A stretch of 64,000 bases of DNA from UBA5734 sp964528645 (lineage in GTDB: Bacteria; Bacillota; Clostridia; Saccharofermentanales; UBA5734). Numbering within the stretch: position 1 is the stretch's first letter; the number at the start of each line of letters is the position of its first letter. The notes below the pieces were generated by a model that ran no database searches, was not told where the DNA came from, and saw only the letters and a list, made by a program, of their open reading frames with translations. Positions 24,254 to 34,587 of the stretch are shown one piece after another. Position numbers and translations under genes: made by a program. The stretch spans positions 30,175-94,174 of the forward strand of contig CAZGSR010000002.1 of the NCBI GenBank assembly GCA_964528645.1, written 5' to 3'.

Positions 24254-24433
24254 TTATTTCAGGTCCGCTTGCTTCAAGATTGACTTGATGACAATGTTTG
24301 GTATGTCTCCCGGGTGATGCGGTATCGTGACCTTTCCGGACTTCGTCAGGTGAGTGTACTGGAAGTGAGATCCTTTACGTCTTTTAAAATCCACCCGTCT
24401 GCCAGAGTGTAACGCTACCGGTAAAATCGGCAT
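24254..24433 (-). CDS. hicA: HicA-type mRNA interferase, apparently missing part of its first helix
   Basis: A 59-residue frame beginning MPILPVALHSGRR and ending KRRKGSHFQYTHLTKSGK, VTIPHHPGDIPN and VIKSILKQADLK: a double-stranded-RNA-binding-fold HicA with the catalytic His in KGSH. Compared with typical HicA (SGRE, then about 11 helical residues, then F-x-x-R-GSH), the section between SGRR and VDFKRR is missing in frame. The toxin may therefore be inactive. No ribosome site is seen; the gene starts shortly after the tRNA-Thr and its terminator. It precedes hicB in the usual toxin-antitoxin order. Confidence 0.6.
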   Translation of the reverse strand: MPILPVALHSGRRVDFKRRKGSHFQYTHLTKSGKVTIPHHPGDIPNIVIKSILKQADLK

Positions 24434-24470
24434 AATCAATAAGAGCGTCATTGAGATATGTTTATTAAAC

Positions 24471-24507
24471 AAAAAAGCCCTACAACCATTGCGGCTGTAA
24501 GGCTTTC
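24471..24507 (-). terminator. Terminator after tRNA-Thr
   Basis: On the minus strand AAGCCTTACAGCC pairs with GGTTGTAGGGCTT (two G-U pairs) around GCAAT, followed by six T. It lies four bases past the tRNA CCA end. Confidence 0.9.
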
Positions 24508-24510
24508 TCT

Positions 24511-24586
24511 TGGAGCCTGTTGACGGATTTGAACCCCCGACCTGCTGATTACAAATCAGCTGCTCTACCAACTGAGCTAAACAGGC
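24511..24586 (-). tRNA. tRNA-Thr (anticodon TGT)
   Basis: A 76-base cloverleaf on the minus strand, including encoded CCA. The acceptor arms GCCTGTT and AACAGGC pair; D arm, anticodon stem GCTGA/TCAGC with loop TTTGTAA and a standard T arm GGGTTCAAATCC are present. Anticodon TGT decodes ACN threonine codons. It has its own terminator and is the only tRNA in the window. Confidence 0.97.
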
Positions 24587-24647
24587 GTCTGGCCTTGCGC
24601 CGGATTGACCTGCGCAAGGGATAGTTTAAAGAAGCAAGGCCGGACTG

Positions 24648-25571
24648 TCAAGTCGCAAAAAAGACTTCGTCGCCATTGTTTTCTTGCCTCGGCGGCCAGG
24701 GCTTCTCCAGTTCGTGCGGATTTTCCAGAATCTGCTGGAAGCGTTTCAGGGAGCGGGCGTAGTAGAAGCCGTCGCCGATCCGTTCGTCCAGGGTGACGGC
24801 CAGGTTGACAACTTCGCGCACACCGATTGTGCCGTCTGGGAGGACTTTGGGCACTTTCTGGCTGACACCGATGGTGAGGAAGATGGGGGTTGTCCCGAAT
24901 TCATAGAGGTGGTGGAAGGGTGCGTCGATACCGAGGCTGCCCAGGTTGGAGATAAAGACACTGGTATGCATCGGTGACAGGTCGATGACAAAGCGGGGCA
25001 GCCAGCCATGGTAATCGAGCCAGGTGACGAATGAGACAAAGCCCTGCAGGATGAATCTGGGCAGGAGCATCAGGACGTTGAACCAGTTGACGATACCGCT
25101 GCGAGCGACGTCGTCTTCTTTAGCTTCGGAGCGGATGCGATGGATTTCCTTTTGCAGTTTGTCTGATAGCGTATCCAGCGTATCTTCTGGTGCGAAGGTC
25201 ATCACAACGATCTCTTCCTTGGCATCATCCTTGAACTCCCGCTTCATGACAAAGGCCAGTTTGATGGCGTTGCGCTGGTAGACGCGGCGGCCAACGACGA
25301 ACCGGTTCATCTGCGGCCGCTCGGCGATGATCCGGACCAGGGCAGCCAGAATGACATGGAACAAGGTCATCTTGATCCCGCTGCCACCCTCGGCGACTGA
25401 GGCCCGGTTGCGCTCGTGCAGGAACGACTTGACCGTTGTGATGTCGATTTCCTGCTTGAAATAGATGGCAGACTCGTTGCGGTTTTTCATGATGAAGGGG
25501 AAAAACTGCATGAAGGGATCGATGTCACGCAGGCGTTTGCCATCGGGTCGGCTGAACAATGTTTCACGCAT
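24648..25571 (-). CDS. 2-oxoacid dehydrogenase E2-like acyltransferase-fold protein, catalytic His replaced
   Basis: A 307-residue CAT-like (E2 catalytic fold) protein without lipoyl or peripheral-binding domains. IYFKQEIDITTVKSFLHERN and MTLFHVILAALVRIIAERPQMNRFV match the E2 core start. The C-terminal active-site stretch reads LDERIGDGFYYARSLKRF, where E2 enzymes have DHRxxDG: the His is Glu, the Asp-Gly stay. Such lone E2-like proteins occur in Clostridia with unknown function and are probably not classical acyltransferases. It is last of leuS-DUF5317-E2-like, 13 bases after DUF5317. Confidence 0.8.
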   Translation of the reverse strand: MRETLFSRPDGKRLRDIDPFMQFFPFIMKNRNESAIYFKQEIDITTVKSFLHERNRASVAEGGSGIKMTLFHVILAALVRIIAERPQMNRFVVGRRVYQRNAIKLAFVMKREFKDDAKEEIVVMTFAPEDTLDTLSDKLQKEIHRIRSEAKEDDVARSGIVNWFNVLMLLPRFILQGFVSFVTWLDYHGWLPRFVIDLSPMHTSVFISNLGSLGIDAPFHHLYEFGTTPIFLTIGVSQKVPKVLPDGTIGVREVVNLAVTLDERIGDGFYYARSLKRFQQILENPHELEKPWPPRQENNGDEVFFAT

Positions 25572-25584
25572 GACTGGGATGTCC

Positions 25585-26349
25585 TCATTTCTTGGTTGAA
25601 TCAGGTCTCGCGTGGCGGTTTCTCTTGCGGGCAGGGAAGAGGCTGAAGGTGATCAGGAACAGGGCCAGGGCGAGGATCAGGTCGGTCAGGCTGACATAAG
25701 AGGACGGGGTGACAGGTTGACGGGACCAATCAGGCCAGGCGATCATCCGGCCCAGGAATGCATAGCGGGTCTGCTCATCCACCAGACGGGCCAGGTGGAG
25801 AGCGCCATTCCGGATGCCTTCTGCCAGCAGTGGGTCATCGATCCGGTCCAGATAGGCAGCCGGTAACGGCCAGTAACCCTGGTTCGTCCACAGGACCAGC
25901 ATCTGGCCGACCAGAGCGGGGACTGCCAGGCACAGGCCGATCAGGCGCAGTGGGGACAGATCCCGGACCTGCTTATTCCGTCGTGCCAGTCCAGCCGGGA
26001 TCCGGTGGGGCTGTGAGCTGAACCGCTGGACCAGGCGCAGGTAGGCGACCTGCAGATGGCGCCGGAGGTCGGTCCAGCAGGTTCGGCGTGCCGTCCGGAC
26101 CAGGTTGATCAGGATAAAGGCAAGAAAGAGGCTGCGGGACAGCACCTGCAGCGTCATCAGGAGCTGGCGGTCTTCGGTCCAGACCAGGCTGGGCCAGTAG
26201 GTGCCCAGCCAATAGGGCAGCAGGGTCGCAAACAATGCCAGCGGCAACAGGAATACGGCGCGCAGCTCCCAGAGCATCAGGGCATTGACTTTCAGGGACC
26301 GCATTGCCCCAAGCAGGATCGCCAGGATCAGCGGCAGCAGATAGATCAT
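25585..26349 (-). CDS. DUF5317-like membrane protein
   Basis: This 254-residue protein has TM helices at about 1-17, 26-50, 66-84, 137-157 and near 220-240, separated by basic loops. The MIYLLPLILAILLGAMRS start and the general layout fit the DUF5317 membrane family of Clostridia, but my family call rests on resemblance only. It starts 13 bases after the leuS stop and is translated with it. Confidence 0.6.
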   Translation of the reverse strand: MIYLLPLILAILLGAMRSLKVNALMLWELRAVFLLPLALFATLLPYWLGTYWPSLVWTEDRQLLMTLQVLSRSLFLAFILINLVRTARRTCWTDLRRHLQVAYLRLVQRFSSQPHRIPAGLARRNKQVRDLSPLRLIGLCLAVPALVGQMLVLWTNQGYWPLPAAYLDRIDDPLLAEGIRNGALHLARLVDEQTRYAFLGRMIAWPDWSRQPVTPSSYVSLTDLILALALFLITFSLFPARKRNRHARPDSTKK

Positions 26350-26362
26350 TCAGCCGGTCCGG

Positions 26363-28834
26363 TCAGCGCACGACCAGGTTGGCCAGGCGTCCCTTGACGT
26401 AGATGAATTTCACCAGCTGCTTGCCTGTGAGCAGGGCGATCGTGCGTTCGTCCTGCTTGACGATGGTTTCGACTTGCTCAGCAGTGGCATCGGATGGGAT
26501 ATCGAGGCGGAATTTGACCACACCATTGGTCTGGACGGCAATTTCGATGGTATCCCGGACCAGCGCCTGCGGGTCGAACTCGGGCCAGGACTGGCGGAAA
26601 ATGGAATCCGCATAGCCGAGCTGGTGCCACGATTCTTCGCAGAAGTGGGGTGCAAAGGGGGCCATCAGGCGCAGCAGATCCTCCGTGACTGATCGCAGCA
26701 GGGCCAGATCAGCGGTTGCGAGTCCCTGGTATTTGTTGACGGCATTCAAAAGCTCCATCATGCGCGAGATCGAGGTGTTGAACTGGAAACGCTCAGCGTC
26801 GGTGCTGACGGATTTGATGGCGTAATGGCGGGCGTACTGCAGGTCTTTGCCATCGCTGTCGAGTGTAGCGGCAACAGCCGGAGCAGGCCAGGCTTTGGCT
26901 TCCTCGACCAGGCGCTCGACCCGGTTGACATATTTGACGATCGCCTTGACGCCGTCGTCATTCCAGGGACCGCCATCGGTGTAGGCGAATCCGAAACCCA
27001 GGTACATGCGGAAAACGTCCGAACCATGGCGGGTGATGTAGTCATCCGGTGAGATGGTGTTGCCACGCGACTTGGACATTTTCTGGCCGTCGGCACCGAG
27101 GATGGTGCCTTGGTGGACCAGGGACTTGAAGGGCTCGTCAAAGGAGAGATAGCCCATGTCACGCAAGGCTTTGGTGACAAAGCGGGCATAGAGCAGGTGC
27201 ATCGCAGCATGCTCGGCGCCGCCGATGTATTTGTCGACCGGGCACATGGCGTCAACCTTGGCCTTGGCAAACGGTTCAGTGTCGTTTTTGTTGTCGACAT
27301 AGCGGAACTGGTACCACGACGAGCAGACAAAGGTGTCGAGGGTGTCCGGGTCGCGTTCAGCCGGACCGCCGCAGGTCGGGCAGGAGGTTTCAATAAAGGA
27401 GCGGCACTTTTTCAGCGGCGATTCGCCGTCGGGACGGAACTCGACATCGTAAGGCAGCTGGACGGGCAGTTGATCCTCGGGGACTGGCACCACACCGCAG
27501 GTCGGGCAATGGACGACCGGGATCGGGGTGCCCCAGTACCGTTGGCGGGAGACCAGCCAGTCACGCAGGCGATAGTTGATTTTCAGGCTGCCCTGGCCCG
27601 TTGGTTCGAGCTTCTGGACGATGGCCTTGATCGCATCCGCTGAATCGAGACCATCGAATTCGCCACTGTTGACCAGGCTGCCTTTGTCACAGAAGGGGAG
27701 TTCGTCGGGTGAGCCGTCGGCGCTCCGGATGACACGCTGGATCGGCAGGTTGAACTTTTCTGCGAACTCAAAGTCGCGTTCGTCGTGGCCAGGGACGGCC
27801 ATGACGACGCCCGTGCCGTAGCCAGCAATGACATAGTCGGCAGCCCAGATCGGAACCTTGGCTCCGGTGAGTGGATGGATGGCATAGGAGCCGGTGAAGA
27901 CCCCGGTCTTCTCGCGGACGGTCGACATGCGGTCGATGTCGGACACTTTGCGGGTGTCGGCGATGTAGGCTTCGACGGCAGAGCGATGCTCGTCCGTCGT
28001 CAGGACATGGCACAGTTCGCTTTCCGGTGCGACGACGACATAGGTGACACCCATGACGGTATCCGCCCGGGTGGTGAAAACCTTGAGACTGACTGGGTTG
28101 CCATCGTGATCGAGCGTCGCCTGGCCATTTGTTTCGGCACCAAAGACCAGCTCGGCACCTTCGGAACGACCGATCCAGTTGGTCTGGATTTTCTTGGTCT
28201 TTTCCGGCCAGTCGAGGGTGGGAAGGCAGTCGAGCAGTTCCTGGGCATAGGCGGTGATGCGGAAAAACCACTGGGTCAGGTTCTTGCGCGTCACTTCGGT
28301 GCCACAGCGCTCGCAGGCGCCTTCATCGACTTGTTCGTTGGCCAGGACGGTGTTGCAGTTGGGGCACCAGTTGACCGGCGCATTTTTCCGGTAGGCCAGG
28401 CCATTCTTGTAGAGCTGGAGGAACAGCCACTGGTTCCAGCGGTAGTATTCCGGTTCGCAGGTTGCCAGTTCTGCATCCCAGTCAAACATGCCGCCCATCT
28501 CACGCAGCTGTTTTTCCATCGTGCGGATGTTGCTGTGTGTGCTGTCCAAGGGGTGGATGCCCGTTTTGATGGCATAGTTTTCAGCTGGCAAGCCAAAGGC
28601 ATCAAATCCCATCGGCTGGAAGACCTCGTAGCCCTGCATCTTTTTCATGCGGGCCCAGGAATCGGAGAGTGCGTAATTGTACCAGTGGCCGACATGGAGA
28701 TTGGCGCCGGAAGGATAGGAGAACATTTCCAGGACGTAGAGCTTCTTCTCCTGGCGCTCGGGATTGAAATGGTTCAGGCCGGATTGTTCCCAGTAGTCCT
28801 GCCATTTGCGGTCGATTTCAACGGAATATGCCAT
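26363..28834 (-). CDS. leuS: Leucyl-tRNA synthetase
   Basis: An 823-residue class I synthetase. The HIGH-type motif lies in [17 protein letters not shown] (about 42) and the KMSKS loop in [17 protein letters not shown] (near 580). A zinc-type module [22 protein letters not shown] near 157, the CP1 editing domain and a second CPTCG pair follow. It charges tRNA-Leu and edits norvaline and isoleucine. The ATG at 28834 follows GAGGGT; an ATG 18 bases upstream (28852) has no ribosome site. It heads the operon with DUF5317 and the E2-like gene. Confidence 0.96.
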   Translation of the reverse strand: MAYSVEIDRKWQDYWEQSGLNHFNPERQEKKLYVLEMFSYPSGANLHVGHWYNYALSDSWARMKKMQGYEVFQPMGFDAFGLPAENYAIKTGIHPLDSTHSNIRTMEKQLREMGGMFDWDAELATCEPEYYRWNQWLFLQLYKNGLAYRKNAPVNWCPNCNTVLANEQVDEGACERCGTEVTRKNLTQWFFRITAYAQELLDCLPTLDWPEKTKKIQTNWIGRSEGAELVFGAETNGQATLDHDGNPVSLKVFTTRADTVMGVTYVVVAPESELCHVLTTDEHRSAVEAYIADTRKVSDIDRMSTVREKTGVFTGSYAIHPLTGAKVPIWAADYVIAGYGTGVVMAVPGHDERDFEFAEKFNLPIQRVIRSADGSPDELPFCDKGSLVNSGEFDGLDSADAIKAIVQKLEPTGQGSLKINYRLRDWLVSRQRYWGTPIPVVHCPTCGVVPVPEDQLPVQLPYDVEFRPDGESPLKKCRSFIETSCPTCGGPAERDPDTLDTFVCSSWYQFRYVDNKNDTEPFAKAKVDAMCPVDKYIGGAEHAAMHLLYARFVTKALRDMGYLSFDEPFKSLVHQGTILGADGQKMSKSRGNTISPDDYITRHGSDVFRMYLGFGFAYTDGGPWNDDGVKAIVKYVNRVERLVEEAKAWPAPAVAATLDSDGKDLQYARHYAIKSVSTDAERFQFNTSISRMMELLNAVNKYQGLATADLALLRSVTEDLLRLMAPFAPHFCEESWHQLGYADSIFRQSWPEFDPQALVRDTIEIAVQTNGVVKFRLDIPSDATAEQVETIVKQDERTIALLTGKQLVKFIYVKGRLANLVVR

Positions 28835-28937
28835 GTCGATACCCTCATTCAAGCTTAGATTTCCCGGCTATTTTAACAAAATCTCCGGCACTTTGCACTT
28901 ATAAAAGGTAGAACCTGGCATCGATGAAGGATTACCT

Positions 28938-29783
28938 TCAGGGCAAAGGCCCCAGCAAAGCCATGCGCAGGGCACACAGGGCCAGGATATGCAGCGGATA
29001 GAACAGGTAGAAACCGTATTTCAGCCAGCGGGATGGTTTCCGGTCACGCTGGAACGCGACCATCAAAGGCACGGCAGCAAGCGAGGCCAGCTGCATCACC
29101 GCCCAGTAGACGGGTGCGCTGGCGGTCAGCATGCGAGTCATAAGAAAGAGGATGTTCAATGGCAGCAGATACTGGAACAGGCGTTGCTCCCAATGGGCTT
29201 CGTCGACCCGGTGAGTGGCGGCATCCAGCAAGACTACGGTCAGGATGCCGTAAGCCCCGTAATCGGCGTGCAATGCCTCGGCAGCAAGCAAGGCTGCCAA
29301 TAATGCGATGCTGCCAAGGATCAGGCCTGTCCGGGCATCCAGCGTGATCCCGCCAGGACTGATCTTGAGATCGAAGCGGGGGGGGATCGGCCGCACAGGC
29401 ACCGTGTTGGGTGCAGCCGGGATGGGGCGCAGGCTGGCGATCAAGTCTCGGCTGGAATCGCGGGCCAGCCTGTATCCAGCCAGGGCGACAATGGCCAGCG
29501 CGAACGTAACCAGGACATTGGTCCACTCCATGTGCAGGCCGATCCACTGATTGGCTCGCTGGATGATGATTTGCGAAATCAGGGCAAAAGCAGTCATCCG
29601 CAGAAAATAGACCATCTGGCTGTGTGTCCGGCGAAAGCCTCGGGCCACCGACCAGGCAAACAAAGGGAATGCCAGCCGGCCGGACAGGCGCAGGGCCATG
29701 ACCAAGGTACCAGGCAGGACATCGCTGTAGTAAAATCCGATGTGGTCAAGCAACATGAACAATGCGGCGAAGAGCTTGAGCAA
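28938..29783 (-). CDS. TraX-family membrane protein
   Basis: This 281-residue, roughly eight-TM protein opens with MLKLFAALFMLLDHIGFYYSD, the diagnostic TraX start. FPLFAWSVARGFRRT, two further helices and a C-terminal KYGFYLFYPLHILALCALR with the conserved YPLH follow. F-plasmid TraX acetylates pilin, but chromosomal homologues in Clostridia are of unknown role. No other conjugation gene is near, so mobility is not implied. It is divergent from mreB. Confidence 0.87.
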   Translation of the reverse strand: MLKLFAALFMLLDHIGFYYSDVLPGTLVMALRLSGRLAFPLFAWSVARGFRRTHSQMVYFLRMTAFALISQIIIQRANQWIGLHMEWTNVLVTFALAIVALAGYRLARDSSRDLIASLRPIPAAPNTVPVRPIPPRFDLKISPGGITLDARTGLILGSIALLAALLAAEALHADYGAYGILTVVLLDAATHRVDEAHWEQRLFQYLLPLNILFLMTRMLTASAPVYWAVMQLASLAAVPLMVAFQRDRKPSRWLKYGFYLFYPLHILALCALRMALLGPLP

Positions 29784-29851
29784 GATTATCCGCCTTTCTG
29801 TCGAAAAGTGACCAACTATGCGAAAAAACCGGTCGGAACCGGTGTGATCAT

Positions 29852-29880
29852 TTGATTAAGAATGGAATCTATTGTATCAT
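29852..29880 (+). promoter_or_regulatory. Promoter of mreB
   Basis: TTGATT (29852-29857), a 17-bp spacer and TATCAT (29875-29880), about 53 bases before the mreB start. Confidence 0.6.
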
Positions 29881-29932
29881 TGTTGCGCACACTACTCAAA
29901 TACACCTTTCATCTCAGAATGGAGATTCTACG

Positions 29933-30946
29933 ATGCACTTTGGAATGGATATTGGTATTGATCTTGGCACCGCTTCGGTGCTTGTTTATGTAAAAGGCAA
30001 AGGTGTCGTCCTGCGTGAGCCGTCGGTCGTCGCCATCAATTCCAAGACTGGCAAGGTCTTGGCCGTCGGTGAAGGCGCCAGCCTGATGCTTGGCCGTACC
30101 CCAGGTATTGTCGATGCCATCCGCCCCTTGCGCGATGGTGTCATTTCGGACTTCAAAGTGACGGAGGTCATGCTCAAGGCCTTCATCAACCGTGTCTGCA
30201 AAGGCCTGCGTGCCAAATATTTCAAACCCACAATCGTGGTTTGTGTCCCCAGTGTGATTACGCCTGTCGAGCAAAAAGCCGTTGAGGATGCCTGCAAACA
30301 CGCCGGTGCCAAAGATGTCTACCTGATCCGTGAACCGATTGCGGCTGCGATCGGCGCTGGCATCGACATCACCAAGGCCTGCGGCAGCATGATCGTTGAC
30401 ATTGGCGGTGGTACGACAGACATCGCCGTCATCTCGCTGACCCAGCCCGTTGTCGACTTTTCGCTCAAGGTTGCCGGAGACAAGTTCGATGAAGCGATCG
30501 TCAAGCATGTCCGCCGCAAGCACAATGTCCTGATCGGTGAACGCACCGCTGAAGAACTCAAGATCAATATCGGCTGTGCCTATCCGCGTGAAGAAGAGCT
30601 GACCATGGAAGTGCGTGGCCGCAACCTGATTACCGGCATGCCGGCGACGATCACGATCAACTCGACCGAGATGCTCGAAGCGCTCGAAGAGCCAGTCAGC
30701 CAGATTTTCGAAGCTGTCCATACCGTGCTCGAACGCACCCCCCCCGAACTGATGGCTGACATCAGCCAGCGCGGCATTGTCATGACCGGTGGTGGGGCGC
30801 TGCTGTACGGGCTCGACCGCATGCTCGCTGCCAAGATCGGCATCGATGTGGTTGTTGCGGATGATGCCATCTCCTGCGTCGCGATCGGTACTGGCAAGGC
30901 GCTCGACATGATGGACAAATTCTCCGCCCTCAGCGACGGTACGTAA
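29933..30946 (+). CDS. mreB: MreB/Mbl-type actin-like cell-shape protein
   Basis: A 337-residue bacterial actin: phosphate-1 IGIDLGTASVLVYVKGKG at about 6-23, IREPIAAAIGAGIDI near 137, phosphate-2 VDIGGGTTDIAVISL near 160 and adenosine GIVMTGGGALLYGLDRM near 283. It polymerises beneath the membrane and directs lateral wall synthesis. The start is at 29933 (TGGAGA seven bases upstream); the N-terminus lacks the extended amphipathic helix of Gram-negative MreB. Neither mreC nor mreD is adjacent, so it may be the Mbl-type paralogue. Downstream is repeat copy B with no clear terminator. Confidence 0.95.
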   Translation: MHFGMDIGIDLGTASVLVYVKGKGVVLREPSVVAINSKTGKVLAVGEGASLMLGRTPGIVDAIRPLRDGVISDFKVTEVMLKAFINRVCKGLRAKYFKPTIVVCVPSVITPVEQKAVEDACKHAGAKDVYLIREPIAAAIGAGIDITKACGSMIVDIGGGTTDIAVISLTQPVVDFSLKVAGDKFDEAIVKHVRRKHNVLIGERTAEELKINIGCAYPREEELTMEVRGRNLITGMPATITINSTEMLEALEEPVSQIFEAVHTVLERTPPELMADISQRGIVMTGGGALLYGLDRMLAAKIGIDVVVADDAISCVAIGTGKALDMMDKFSALSDGT

Positions 30947-31175
30947 GAGGCACTTGCCTATCACCCCCTGCGCGACAGATGCACGATTCATTGGGGCGGA
31001 GTGGTAGCGCGTAGTCTGGAACCGGATCGTGAACAGGCCCCACTGGCCGCAGGTCTGGCACTTTGGACGGAAAATTCCACTTTTGGGGTCGGGCTATCAA
31101 AACGGTACTAATCAAATGGGTCTCGAAGCCCCTGCAGCAGAGGCTTCTCCAGATCAAGCGAAGATCTTCCACTTT

Positions 31176-31223
31176 AGTGCTCCGACATAGCGACGGAAAT
31201 TTCCGCCGCTATGTCGGAGCACT
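31176..31223. repeat. 48-bp near-perfect palindrome at the centre of copy B
   Basis: Two 24-base arms starting AGTGCTCCGACATAGCG are complementary with one mismatch (A against C at the eighteenth position), meeting at GGAAATTTCC with no loop. It would form a cruciform in DNA or a tight hairpin in RNA. Confidence 0.95.
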
Positions 31224-31306
31224 CATTCGGAACATTTTCGACGAGGCGTTAACCTGCTGCGGCTGTAAGCTTCACAAAAGCATTCCAGATTTTCCCAATA
31301 AGTGGA

Positions 31307-31400
31307 CCGACCCCAATTCGTGAACATTCCGCGAAAAGTGCCACCCCTCGCGCCACCTCCGACCCCAATTCGTGAATATTCCGCGAAAAGTGCCACCCCT
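31307..31400. repeat. Tandem modules in the right arm of copy B
   Basis: Units 31307-31348 and 31359-31400, from CCGACCCCAATTCGTGAA to AAAGTGCCACCCCT, are identical except at one base. Their starts are 52 bp apart. Confidence 0.95.
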
Positions 31401-31591
31401 GGCCGCAGGTCTGGCACCTTGGACGGAACATTTCCTCCGAACGTGTCATGTTTCTCATAATCACCTGACAACAAACCATGTAACTGACATCCTCGGTTCC
31501 AGGACGGTCAATAATTGGAAATCAAGTTGCATTTTTCATTGCTTTTCACGGTAACATCATGGTAATAAGCAAAAGAACCAGCAAAGCACCA

Positions 31592-31634
31592 GCGTCAAGT
31601 TCCGCTTGACGCCTGATGGCTGAACTTCTATAAT
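31592..31634 (+). promoter_or_regulatory. rho promoter with a dyad over the -35
   Basis: TTGACG (31606-31611), a 17-bp spacer and TATAAT (31629-31634). The -35 lies in the right arm of GCGTCAAG-TTCCG-CTTGACGC (31592-31612), an eight-bp perfect dyad. A leader of about 180 bases precedes rho; in it a GC hairpin (around 31770-31798, CCGGGCC...GGTGCCCG) may be linked to rho autoregulation, which is common in bacteria. Confidence 0.7.
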
Positions 31635-31823
31635 GACACCAATTCACGTCAGAAATTGAATCGGGATCTTCTTTGACCGATTTGCAGAACAGTTGGAATG
31701 ATTTTATTTTCCTGTCTTTCTGAACGGCTGCTTGATTTTTCGACAGATTTCCCTACTCTCCCCATGATTTACCGGGCCAGCCGGTGCTTTCCGGTGCCCG
31801 AGTCTCACACCTGAGGTGGTTTA

Positions 31824-34196
<2,373 letters not shown>

Positions 34197-34308
34197 CACC
34201 CATCCCCGGATCGGGTAAAATCACTTGGCATGTTCCATTTTGGTGCAGCATACGTGTCCAGGCCCTTTCGGCGGACCCGCGCTGTATCCCATGAAGAGGT
34301 GAAAGCAA

Positions 34309-34509
34309 ATGAAAGACGGCATCCATCCGAAGTACGGCAAGACCGTCATCAAGTGTGCCTGCGGCGAGACCTTTGAGTCTGGCTCGGTCAAGGACAACTT
34401 GCATGTCGATGTCTGCTCGAAATGTCACCCGTTCTACACGGGCAAGCAGAAGCTGGTCGATACCGGCGGCCGCGTCGACAAGTTCAAGAAGCGCATGTTG
34501 CAGAAGTAA
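34309..34509 (+). CDS. rpmE: 50S ribosomal protein L31 (zinc-binding type)
   Basis: This 66-residue L31 keeps the Zn ribbon: [11 protein letters not shown] near 16 and [14 protein letters not shown] near 35, i.e. the cysteine-rich C+ form. The start has GAAGAGGTGAAAG upstream. It follows rho by 112 bases and precedes DUF1385, prmC and DUF951, a gene order widespread in Clostridia. Confidence 0.97.
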   Translation: MKDGIHPKYGKTVIKCACGETFESGSVKDNLHVDVCSKCHPFYTGKQKLVDTGGRVDKFKKRMLQK

Positions 34510-34587
34510 GACTTCGAAACCAGAGGGAGGCAGGCGGTGGCAAGCCTCCCTTTTGTTTATCCAGTGTAACTTTCTCACCGAGGATTT

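Larger units (their letters stand above)
31003..31570. repeat. Foldback intergenic repeat, copy B (inverted relative to A, C and D)
   Basis: Non-coding element between mreB and rho. Aligned in reverse it matches copy C over almost its whole length, including the flank GGTTTGTTGTCAGGTGATT. It contains the most perfect central palindrome (31176-31223), a tandem pair of 42-bp modules at 52-bp spacing (31307-31400) and, at the right end, TTTTCACGGTAACA plus a second GGTAATAAGC. The left end lacks the terminal motif and may be truncated. A frame encoding an 86-residue peptide (31063-31323) also occurs in copy C, but substitutions fall evenly across codon positions. Confidence 0.82.

Noticed and set aside
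24434..24571. Upstream part of the hicA frame
   Set aside because: It reads through the tRNA-Thr gene and its terminator.
28938..29783. TraX as a sign of a conjugative element
   Set aside because: No other transfer, replication or integration gene is nearby and the surroundings are core genes.
31003..31570. CRISPR array or integron attC array as an explanation for the repeats
   Set aside because: There are few units, they are inverted around a centre, spacers are not of uniform unique type, and no cas or integrase gene is present.
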